From Acetobacteraceae bacterium (GTDB lineage Bacteria > Pseudomonadota > Alphaproteobacteria > Acetobacterales > Acetobacteraceae), in contig JAIYDS010000300.1 of the NCBI GenBank assembly GCA_027487385.1, positions 1 through 32,860 of the forward strand: DNA of 32,860 nucleotides, in the 5' to 3' direction. The notes beneath the pieces are model-generated. The model was given only the letters and a program-made list of their open reading frames with translations. It was not told the DNA's origin and did not search any database. The position numbers and the translations under genes were made by a program. Below, piece after piece: positions 8,210-15,476 of the stretch. Position 1 is the stretch's first letter. Each line of letters begins with the position of its first letter.

Positions 8210-9066
8210 GGCATCACCCCCTTGGCGGCGTTGGTGTTGGCGCTGATGGCGTTGATCTTGCGGAGAAGGGCGGCGAGGTCCGCGGGCTCGGTCTCGTCGA
8301 GACGGCCGGAGCGATCCTTCGCGGGCAGGGCAAAGCTGTTGCCGGCGCGGCAGACGAGGCGGCGCTCGGTCCCGCGCTCGGGGTCGTGGCGCCAGGCTTC
8401 GCCCTCGCGGCTGAACAGCCCCATCGAGACGACCTGATCGACGATGCCCGGCAGTTCGCGGGCCGCTTTGCCGCCTTCCATCTGCGGCTGCCAGGTGACC
8501 TTGCCGAACTCGTCGGTCACCTTCTCCAGGATGCCGACCATGATCGTGGTCTTGCCCGGCGCATGCTGCAGATGCTTCAGGAGGCCGATAACCTCGCGGG
8601 CGAGCAAGCCGTAGGCGCCCCGGGTGTCTGGCTTGCCGGTCTTCTCCGAGAAGGCCTCGGGCCGCGTCTTGGCCCAGGCCATCGCCTGCCGCGTGAGGTC
8701 GGTGATGCTGTCCAGGAACACGATCGACTTGCTGGCGATCAGCCGCACGAGATCGGGATGCGCCGCGGTCAGGTGCTGATGGTGGGCCTCCGAGAAGAAC
8801 CCGTTCGGATCCGCGGCCGGGTTCACACCGCCAATCAGGCAGGCGATGTCGATGGCGTCGTCGAAGCAGCGGATCGGGATGCTGTCGCCGCGCCAGTCCT
8901 GCACCGACTTGAGGCCGGCCTCGAGGTCGATGCAGATGGTCTCTGCCGCCGGCAGCGTCTTGAGCTGCGTGGTTTTGCCGACGCCGCTGGGCCCGAACAG
9001 CGCCATGGTGGTCTTGTTGGCCGCGCGCGAGAGGCGCTCATCGGCCGTGACGATGCGCAGCGCCAT
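8206..9066 (-). CDS. RecA/Sak4-like AAA ATPase of phage recombination
   Basis: This 286-aa P-loop protein begins with MALRIVTADE and has Walker A GPSGVGKTT (25-33) and ICIDLEAGLKS (44-54) just downstream. Walker B is IVFLDSITDL (115-124), and a MVGILEKVTDEFG strand follows. The single RecA-like domain without N- or C-terminal extensions matches the phage Sak4/AAA_24 group. These anneal or pair single strands together with a phage SSB, which fits the next gene. The ATG at 9066 overlaps the upstream stop by one base (TGATG). A DnaB-like loader role is a less likely alternative. Confidence 0.82.
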   Translation of the reverse strand: MALRIVTADERLSRAANKTTMALFGPSGVGKTTQLKTLPAAETICIDLEAGLKSVQDWRGDSIPIRCFDDAIDIACLIGGVNPAADPNGFFSEAHHQHLTAAHPDLVRLIASKSIVFLDSITDLTRQAMAWAKTRPEAFSEKTGKPDTRGAYGLLAREVIGLLKHLQHAPGKTTIMVGILEKVTDEFGKVTWQPQMEGGKAARELPGIVDQVVSMGLFSREGEAWRHDPERGTERRLVCRAGNSFALPAKDRSGRLDETEPADLAALLRKINAISANTNAAKGVMP

Positions 9067-9608
9067 CAGCGGCCTCCCCGCATCGGGATGGTGCCGACAG
9101 CGTGCGGGCTGTCGCGCAGCGCCGTCTCGGACATGATGGCCAGGCGATAGGTCGCGCGGCCGGTGCGGACCGTGCGGGCGGGCTCGAAGGCTGCGCGGAT
9201 GCGCTCGGGCCAGGCGTTGTAGGCGCGCTCGGAGACCTTGAAGCTGACCTCGACATACTGGCCGGGATCCTCGCCGCCGGCGCGGATCTGCTCTGACAGC
9301 GTGGCGAGACGCGCCTGATCCCATTCTACCTTCTTCGGCAGATCGACCGCGATCTCCACGGCGCCGTCCTGGAAGCGGACCGTGCCGGTGTCCTTGCCGG
9401 CCGCGGCACGGGCGCCGATGGCGCGCTGCTCGTAGCGGAGCGCGATCGCAGCCTCGATCCAGTCCTGCATGCGTTTGGCGGCGTCCAGCGCCTCGCGGGC
9501 ATCGGTCTGCAGCAGCGCCAGATGCTCGGCGGGAAGCGCGATGACGTGGCTCACCGGCATGTGCCGCAGCGCGTCGAGGGTGGGGCGGTTGCTGCGGAGC
9601 GCGTCCAT
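9066..9608 (-). CDS. phage-type hypothetical protein (180 aa)
   Basis: This protein is not recognised by name. It is predicted to be mostly helical from 30 to 80 (LLQTDAREALDAAKRMQDWIEAA), then has a beta segment (TVRFQDGAVEIAVDLPKKVEW). The ending, YVEVSFKVSERAYNAWPERIRA, is followed by a basic strand. From memory, this ending recurs in proteins encoded beside Sak4-like ATPases in alphaproteobacterial prophages. No enzyme motif is visible. It overlaps both neighbours by one base (TGATG), so the whole segment is tightly coupled. A structural partner of the recombinase is an inference from position only. Confidence 0.7.
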   Translation of the reverse strand: MDALRSNRPTLDALRHMPVSHVIALPAEHLALLQTDAREALDAAKRMQDWIEAAIALRYEQRAIGARAAAGKDTGTVRFQDGAVEIAVDLPKKVEWDQARLATLSEQIRAGGEDPGQYVEVSFKVSERAYNAWPERIRAAFEPARTVRTGRATYRLAIMSETALRDSPHAVGTIPMRGGR

Positions 9609-9976
9609 CACGCAGCCTCCGCAAGCAGCAGCGGCAGGATGGACGAGGCGTAGCGGCGCGGGCGCCGGCGGGCGACGAGGATGTAGGCGTAGTCCTCGTG
9701 CCCATGACGGCGCTGCACGATGTCGGCCAGGCCGAGTTCGGCCATCTTCCAGGCGCGGGCTGCCAGGCGCTGCAGCGCGGTGCGCTCCTGCTCGGGCAGG
9801 CACTGCAACTGCGGGCAGACCTGCCGCGCGAGCGCGCCGCGGTGATAGGTGATGCTGTCGCCCGGAGCCGCGGCGCCCAGCCAGGTGCAGAGGGAAGCCT
9901 CGGTGAGAGGCGGCACCACTGCGCGGATGTCGGTGATGTTGGTGTCCATGACCATGATTACCGAGGCTGCGGTCAT
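9608..9976 (-). CDS. small phage-type hypothetical protein (122 aa)
   Basis: This protein is not recognised by name. The core reads LCTWLGAAAPGDSITYHRGAL, followed by a helical stretch (LPEQERTALQRLAARAWKMAELG). A strand of the type DIVQRRHGHEDYAYILVAR leads into a basic end. The WLGAAAPGD...YHRG pattern suggests a small globular family seen repeatedly in alphaproteobacterial prophages. The start is uncertain: the ATG at 9976 has no clear binding site, and two internal Met codons a few residues later are alternatives. Its TGA overlaps the next start, supporting operon membership just downstream of the sigma-like gene. Confidence 0.62.
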   Translation of the reverse strand: MTAASVIMVMDTNITDIRAVVPPLTEASLCTWLGAAAPGDSITYHRGALARQVCPQLQCLPEQERTALQRLAARAWKMAELGLADIVQRRHGHEDYAYILVARRRPRRYASSILPLLLAEAA

Positions 9977-9982
9977 TCTGTT

Positions 9983-10543
9983 TCAGGGCGCCGGGGTGAT
10001 GCCGGCGGCGCAGAGACGCAGCCGCATCTCGCGCACGCGCCGGAACGCCGTGGTGCGGGACAGGCCGGCGTGACGGGCGGGATCGACGTCGCCACGCGCG
10101 AGAGCGGCGCAGAGGGGCACATCTTCCTCCGTGAGCACGTCCGCGATCCGCTCGAGGTCCAGGCGGCGGTTCACGTCCGCGAAAGCGTCGGTCTGCTGGC
10201 CCATCCACGCGCCGTAGCCGTCCGCCTCCGACAGCACGGCGCCGACCGTGGCGCCGTCCGGCAGCGGATCATCGAGGGAGGTGGAGTGGTGGAGTGCCCG
10301 GTGCCGTTGGGCGCGGTGCGCCAGCAGCGCGACGTGGTGCCGGAAGCAGGTGAGCGCGAAGGCGCCCAGCTCGCCCTGGTCCGGATTGAAGCCGGGCAGG
10401 CGGGCGAGGAGATCGGTCAAAAGGTCCTGGGCGAAGTCCTCGGCGTCATGCGAGAGAAGCCCGAGGCGGCGGCACAGGCCGTGCGACATGCGCTCGGCCA
10501 TGCGGTGCAGTGGTTCGAATTCGGCAAAGGTAAGCGAGGGCAT
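9983..10543 (-). CDS. sigma-70-like phage regulatory protein
   Basis: This 186-aa protein resembles a compact sigma factor. Residues 30-80 carry a region-2-like segment: HDAEDFAQDLLTDLLARL, then FNPDQGELGAFALTCFRHHVALLAHRAQR. Residues 150-180 hold a region-4-like helix-turn-helix (HAGLSRTTAFRRVREMRLRL). Such proteins could direct RNA polymerase to phage promoters or act as a terminase-like DNA binder. It heads the run of overlapping genes, which suggests early expression. The ATG at 10543 follows GGAG six bases upstream. The gene is shorter than typical ECF factors with full region 4 but within their range. Confidence 0.72.
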   Translation of the reverse strand: MPSLTFAEFEPLHRMAERMSHGLCRRLGLLSHDAEDFAQDLLTDLLARLPGFNPDQGELGAFALTCFRHHVALLAHRAQRHRALHHSTSLDDPLPDGATVGAVLSEADGYGAWMGQQTDAFADVNRRLDLERIADVLTEEDVPLCAALARGDVDPARHAGLSRTTAFRRVREMRLRLCAAGITPAP

Positions 10544-10593
10544 CGGCGGCTCCGGCTGGCGGTGATGGCCAGCGGAAGGTGCCGCGGATGCTT

Positions 10594-10609
10594 TCCGACA
10601 GGCGTCGGA
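10594..10609. promoter_or_regulatory. palindrome upstream of the sigma-like gene
   Basis: TCCGAC (10594-10599) and GTCGGA (10604-10609) form a perfect six-pair inverted repeat around AGGC, about 50 bases upstream of the sigma-like gene start. A further GTCGGA-type half site follows near 10626. It could be an operator or a weak hairpin terminator for the gene ending at 10641, but no U-run follows on either strand. I prefer an operator, with low confidence. Confidence 0.25.
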
Positions 10610-10640
10610 CGGACGTCTGCAAGATGTCGGAGCGGAGCTG

Positions 10641-11606
10641 CTACTTCACGAGGACGGATAGTGGCGGGCAAGCGATGGAGTAGCCCAGCGTGTTGTTCGT
10701 CGTGATGAGGCTGGCCACGCGGTGTGTGTCGCCGAAGTGCTCCCTGAGTTGGCCGCGAAGCTCGTTCGCCAGTTTGCGCACCGCGTCGGGCGAGGTGTTC
10801 GCCGAAAAAAGCATGGCGTGCAGCACCGATGAGTGCACAACTGGCCGACCATCCCGATGCGCATCCGCGAGTACCTTCAGAAGCTGAAACGGCTTCGCAC
10901 GGATGGCAGCTTCTTGATCATCAAGCCGAACGGTGTGCGTGGCGGCCGTCAACATCAAGTCGTACCGGCCAGCGCGCCCGTCTGGCAGGCGGTGGATGTC
11001 CAAAGCCAAGAAGAGGTCGCCTGCCGAAGGCAGAAGGGCGTGGGCCGGCTGAACGTGGTGGATGTTCTGTTCGGCCAGATTGCCGCGCATCAGCGCGGGC
11101 AGTTCTGGCCCGACCAGGACGATCGTGCCTTCCTTGTGCGCGAGGCGAAGCGCCCCGACCAACCCGGGCTGCCGAATGCCGGCTCGGGTGGGGGCCGCCA
11201 CGATGATCCGACCGTCCGGCAGCATGCCAAGGCTCCACAACCCTGGCGCCACCAGCTCCGGGCGGCCCAGGCCCATGGCCGCGGCCACGCCGTCCATGAA
11301 GGCATGCAGGACGACGCTGAAGCTGCGCACATCATCCGCGTCCAGACGCTCATCCCGTCGGCGATCGGCGGCGCATTTGGCGGTGGCGACATCGCCGTCC
11401 CACAGGACTTCGCGCTCATCCGCGCCGCAATCGCAGTCGTGGCAGATATCCCAGGATGTCTCGCGCCCGCGATGCAGCAGGATGCCGAGCTGGAGGAGGC
11501 GCTCGAAGGCAGCATCTTCTGCCGGGGCATGCTGCCGCCCGAGCATGACGACCGGCTCGCCAGCCTCACTCAGCCGCCAGAGCCGTTGGGACAGACCGCC
11601 GGTCAT
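10641..11606 (-). CDS. unfamiliar protein with C-terminal winged-helix domain (321 aa)
   Basis: The C-terminal ~95 residues look like an OmpR-type winged helix. AAIRAKPFQLLKVLADAH leads to HSSVLHAMLFSANTSPDAVRKLANELRG and a final wing (VASLITTNNTLGYSI). The N-terminal part holds a possible metal site (CHDCDCGADERE, about residue 54). A middle domain of about 150 residues has alternating strands (GTIVLVGPELPALM, DLFLALDIHRL) and is not a typical receiver. It may sense something and bind DNA, or regulate its partner gene upstream, whose end it overlaps by 41 bases. The ATG at 11606 has a weak binding site, so a downstream start is possible. Confidence 0.72.
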   Translation of the reverse strand: MTGGLSQRLWRLSEAGEPVVMLGRQHAPAEDAAFERLLQLGILLHRGRETSWDICHDCDCGADEREVLWDGDVATAKCAADRRRDERLDADDVRSFSVVLHAFMDGVAAAMGLGRPELVAPGLWSLGMLPDGRIIVAAPTRAGIRQPGLVGALRLAHKEGTIVLVGPELPALMRGNLAEQNIHHVQPAHALLPSAGDLFLALDIHRLPDGRAGRYDLMLTAATHTVRLDDQEAAIRAKPFQLLKVLADAHRDGRPVVHSSVLHAMLFSANTSPDAVRKLANELRGQLREHFGDTHRVASLITTNNTLGYSIACPPLSVLVK

Positions 11607-12798
11607 TCGTCAGCGCATTCAGCTTGAGCAGAGCCATGACCAGCTTCTTGTGTCGGACCCGGGAGAAGCTGGCCGTCCCGGGCGGCTTGAGCGTGACGCT
11701 GATCGTGGGCGCGCGGCCACCCGGCGTCTTCAGCACGATGCGCGCGATGATGTGGTCGAGGCGCCACGAGTCGTCTCCATAGCTGATGTCGGTCCGGCTC
11801 TCATGGAGACGGCGCAGGGCGCTACCCTCGGAATCCTTCACCTGCACCGAGAAGAGGGTCTTCTCGCGGCGCGTTCGGACGTTGGTGGCAATGCGGTTGG
11901 CCTGCGCCTCCGTGATCTCGACCCGCTCGATCTGGTCCAGGTCACCGATGCGGAAGCCGAAGCCGCCATTCGAGTTCTCGACCGGTACCAGCGTGTAGAG
12001 GTCCTGCGAGCTAGCCGCCTTGAAGATCCCGGGGCGTCCGAGAATCTCGGTGGCAAATGCTTCCGCCAGGTCGCCTCGGCGCTTCTTCGCGCAGCCCCAC
12101 ACCGTGAGCCGCCCTGTTGCCTCGACGAAGGAGATCACCGCGGTGTCGACTTCCTGGAAGCCGATGACCTCATCCTGCTCTCCGCGGATGACCTCGGTGG
12201 AGACCGGCGGCGCGCCATGGCGGACGGCGATGCAAAGCTCGCCATCATCGACGTAGTCGCGGACGCGGCAGAACTTCCCGCGCAGATCGGCGGCGAAGAT
12301 CCCGGATGCACGGATGCGCAGCGCCTCGAGCGCCTCCTTGGTCACGCTGGCCGCAATTCTATCCTCGCCGGCGTCGAACTCGGTCACGCTCGGTGGCGCG
12401 ATGAAGACGGAGGTGTGCTCTGCCTCTTTGAACACCTCCGGGAACTCGACGAAGGCGACCAGGGCATAATCGCGTGGCGTTGCGGTTGGGGACTCGGCCG
12501 GGTCGATGATGACGACCTCCTGGCGCTCCGCTTCCTCCTGGAGCAGCCGCATCCCGGTCGGGCTGTCGAGGCGGACGATGCGGTGCAGGTCCTGGATCAG
12601 ACCATCCGGGTAGGAGTCCTTCGATCCGAGGAGGTACTCGGTGATCCGCTTCCGGCCCTCGCTTTCGTCGGCGAGCAGGGCGTCCAGATCGAGACCCTTG
12701 AGGCCTGCCCGATGCTTCGTGAGCAGCTTGCCCAGGACTTCCCAGTTCACGGTCTTCAGGAACCGCTGGTTGGCGAACTTGGTGAAGTCCTTCTGCAC
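11566..12798 (-). CDS. unrecognised protein, partner of the winged-helix gene (410 aa)
   Basis: I do not recognise this protein. Residues 1-70 are helical and charged (FANQRFLKTVNWEVLGKLL, ESEGRKRITEYLLG). The centre has several beta-rich stretches (RQEVVIIDPAE, TSVFIAPPSV, GRLTVWGCAKKRRGDLAEAF). The end is beta-rich and basic (APTISVTLKPPGTASFSRVRH). No Walker, nuclease or protease motif is evident. I chose the GTG at 12798 because AGGACG sits eight bases upstream; an ATG at 12834 has no such site. It opens a two-gene unit divergent from the recombinase cassette. Phage regulation or defence are equally open possibilities. Confidence 0.68.
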   Translation of the reverse strand: MQKDFTKFANQRFLKTVNWEVLGKLLTKHRAGLKGLDLDALLADESEGRKRITEYLLGSKDSYPDGLIQDLHRIVRLDSPTGMRLLQEEAERQEVVIIDPAESPTATPRDYALVAFVEFPEVFKEAEHTSVFIAPPSVTEFDAGEDRIAASVTKEALEALRIRASGIFAADLRGKFCRVRDYVDDGELCIAVRHGAPPVSTEVIRGEQDEVIGFQEVDTAVISFVEATGRLTVWGCAKKRRGDLAEAFATEILGRPGIFKAASSQDLYTLVPVENSNGGFGFRIGDLDQIERVEITEAQANRIATNVRTRREKTLFSVQVKDSEGSALRRLHESRTDISYGDDSWRLDHIIARIVLKTPGGRAPTISVTLKPPGTASFSRVRHKKLVMALLKLNALTNDRRSVPTALAAE

Positions 12799-12906
12799 GT
12801 GACCGTCCTGTAATGTGGAACGTATCAGGTACATGATTCGGCATGCCGCTGTCGAATCTAATCTGCGGCTTGGCGGTGAAACACTCCGACCGCGGCCCCG
12901 GTAATC

Positions 12907-13118
12907 ATGGGGATGGCGCCCCCATCGCACCTCCCCGGCAACGCACACCTGCCTCCGCACCTCCGCGAGGTCTGCAGCATCCTGGCCGCCGGCCTCCTGC
13001 GGCTGCGGAGCCGCGCTGCCGAGGAAGCTGCGCGCAAGGCCGCTGACCAGGGAGAGCGTGGCCTACACTTGCTCGCACCCCAGCGCCTGCATGCGAACCG
13101 GACCAACCGGAGACCCGC

Positions 13119-13122
<4 letters not shown>
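12907..13122 (+). CDS. small ORF at the head of the recombinase cassette (71 aa)
   Basis: This short gene is easy to miss. Its TGA (13120-13122) overlaps the ATG of DUF2924 in the same ATGA junction used by every other gene of this cassette. The product has a helical middle (LREVCSILAAGLLRLRSRAA) and a basic His/Arg tail (HANRTNRRPA). From memory, small ORFs of this kind sit before DUF2924 genes in other alphaproteobacteria. Two ATGs (12907 and 12913) are possible starts and neither has a strong binding site. The function is unknown. The 12799-12906 stretch upstream should hold the divergent promoters, but I see no clear -35/-10 pair. Confidence 0.5.
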
Positions 13123-13621
<499 letters not shown>

Positions 13622-13625
<4 letters not shown>

Positions 13626-14974
13626 AGCGGAAGCCGCCCGCCGACGCCGCGATGCCGGCCACGGTGCGGAAGATCCGCGCCGCCATCTACACGCGGAAGT
13701 CGAGCGAGGAAGGGCTCGACATGGAATTCAACTCCCTCGACGCGCAGCGCGAGGCCTGCGAGGCCTTCATCACCAGCCAGCGGTCGGAGGGCTGGGTGCT
13801 GGTCCGCGAGCGCTACGACGACGGCGGCGTTTCTGGCGGGACACTGGAGCGGCCTTCGCTGCGCCGCCTGCTGGCGGACATCGAGCGCGGGCTGATCGAT
13901 GTGGTGGTGGTCTACAAGATCGACCGGCTGTCGCGCGCGCTGATGGACTTCGCCAAGCTGGTGGAGGTGTTCGACGCGAACAACGTGACCTTCGTCTCCG
14001 TCACGCAGTCCTTCAACACGACCACCAGCATGGGGCGGCTGACGCTGAACATCCTGCTCAGCTTCGCCCAATTCGAGCGGGAGGTCATTGGTGAGCGCAT
14101 CCGGGACAAGGTGGCGGCGTCGCGGGCGCGCGGGATCTGGATGGGCGGCTTCGTGCCGCTCGGCTACGACGCCAGGGATCGCAAGCTGCTGGTGAACGAC
14201 GCCGAGGCGGCGCTGGTGCGGCGCATCTTCGAGGGGTTCGTCGAGACGGAATCCGGCACGAAGCTGGTCCAGGCACTGCGTGCCGAGGGCGCCACCACGA
14301 AGCGCGGCCGCGCTTTCACCAAGAGCGACGTGTATCGGGTGCTGAGCAACCGCACCTATCTCGGCGAGGCGATGCACAAGGGGAAGTCGCATCCCGGCGA
14401 GCATGCTGCCATCGTGCCCCAGGCGATTTGGGATGCGGCGCACGCCCTGCTGGCGATCAGCCCAAAGACACGCGCCAACCGCACCCGCTGCCAGACGCCT
14501 TCGCTGCTGCGCGGGCTGATCTTCGGCAGCGACGGGCGCGCCATGTCGCCCACCCACGCGCGGGGCCGGCGCGGTCAGCAGTACCGATACTATGTCAGCC
14601 AGTCGGTGTTGAAGGGCAGCGCCGCGGACGGGCCGGCCATCTCGCGTATTTCCGCCGCGGAGATCGAGGGCGCGGTCATCGCCCAGGTCCGGGGGCTGCT
14701 GCGTCAGCCTGAAGTGGTGCTGGGTGCCTGGCGCGCGGCACGGGCCTCGGCGCCGGACATGACGGAGGACGAGGCGCGGCTGGCGCTGGAGCGGCTGGAC
14801 CCGCTGTGGGAGGAGCTGTTCCCGGCCGAGCAGGCGCGGATCATCCGCCTGCTGGTTGACCGGGTGGATGTCGGGGAGGGCGGCGCCGACGTGCGGCTGA
14901 AGCTGGAGGGGCTGGCCAGTCTGGCGCGAGACCTCGCGACGCCCCGCGGAGAATCGGCGAGGGCCGCAGCATGA
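13622..14974 (+). CDS. large serine recombinase (site-specific integrase/resolvase family)
   Basis: This 450-aa protein is a serine recombinase that likely catalyses integration and excision of the element. The catalytic core is at 16-160: AAIYTRKSSEEGLD with nucleophile Ser27, YDDGGVSGGTLERP, VVVYKIDRLSRALMDFAKL with the catalytic Arg residues, and SFAQFEREVIGERIRDK leading into the long E-helix. A Recombinase domain follows (165-275; GYDARDRKLLVNDAEAALVRRIFEGF). There is no obvious Cys-rich zinc ribbon, only a remnant-like SDGRAMSPTHARGRRGQQYRYY segment near 302-323. Length is slightly short for phage integrases. It overlaps both neighbours by four bases. Confidence 0.92.
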
Positions 14975-15387
14975 CCGGCGCCGCGCAGATGCTGACCGTG
15001 CGGGTGCCGCTGGCGGTCCGGAAGCAGCGGGGCGGGCGGAAGCTGATGATCGCGCCCTGCAGCGCCACAAGCAGGGGCTCCTCGGCTGCCGACACCACGT
15101 TGGTGAAGGCACTGGCCCGGGCATTCCGGTGGCGGCGGATGATGGAGGCGGGCCGCTACGACACGATCAACGAGCTGGCGGCGGCGGAGAACATCAACTC
15201 GTCCTATGTCTCGCGCCTGCTGCGGCTCACGCTGCTGGCGCCAGATATCGTGGACGCGATTCTCGATGGGCGGCAGCCGGAGGGGATGACGCTGCCCGGG
15301 CTGATGGAGCCGTTTCCGGTGGAGTGGGAGGGGCAGCGGCGGTCAGTGAGTGGCGACGATCCGTCGATCCGCAGATCCTTTTCCTAA
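14971..15387 (+). CDS. small HTH protein coupled to the recombinase
   Basis: This 138-aa protein contains a ParB/KorB-like helix-turn-helix. DTINELAAAENINSSYVSRL is followed by LRLTLLAPDIVDAILDGRQP, the wording I remember from HTH proteins that accompany serine recombinases with DUF2924. The ATG overlaps the recombinase stop (ATGA). The N-terminal 45 residues are basic and probably disordered. It may act as an excision factor, repressor or DNA-bridging partner. The last ~15 residues (after PVEWEGQRR) look unrelated to the rest and could come from a junction with flanking DNA, which would place an element end close by. Confidence 0.78.
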   Translation: MTGAAQMLTVRVPLAVRKQRGGRKLMIAPCSATSRGSSAADTTLVKALARAFRWRRMMEAGRYDTINELAAAENINSSYVSRLLRLTLLAPDIVDAILDGRQPEGMTLPGLMEPFPVEWEGQRRSVSGDDPSIRRSFS

Positions 15388-15476
15388 ACCGACCGAATTG
15401 GCCACCGGGCAGGTGCAGGCAGGCGAGAATCCGTCTAACCTGGCACCGTGTGAAAAATCCGGGCAAATAGAAATTC
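15388..15476 (+). promoter_or_regulatory. intergenic segment between recombinase cassette and defence operon
   Basis: These 89 bases separate the mobile-element cassette from the DUF499 gene and should contain the operon promoter. The stretch is richer in A/T near its end (GTGTGAAAAATCCGGGCAAATAG). I see no convincing -35/-10 pair and only a weak ribosome binding site before the ATG. Serine integrases usually sit beside their attachment site, so an att junction could also lie here or in the end of the HTH gene. Confidence 0.25.

Noticed and set aside
11585..11592. Ninth GTTGGGAC copy
   Set aside because: A single copy inside coding sequence is expected by chance and is far from the cluster.
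9953..12912. Shared 12-mer CGGTAATCATGG near two gene starts (about 9953 and 12900)
   Set aside because: Dozens of chance 12-mer pairs are expected in a window of this size, and the surrounding bases do not match.
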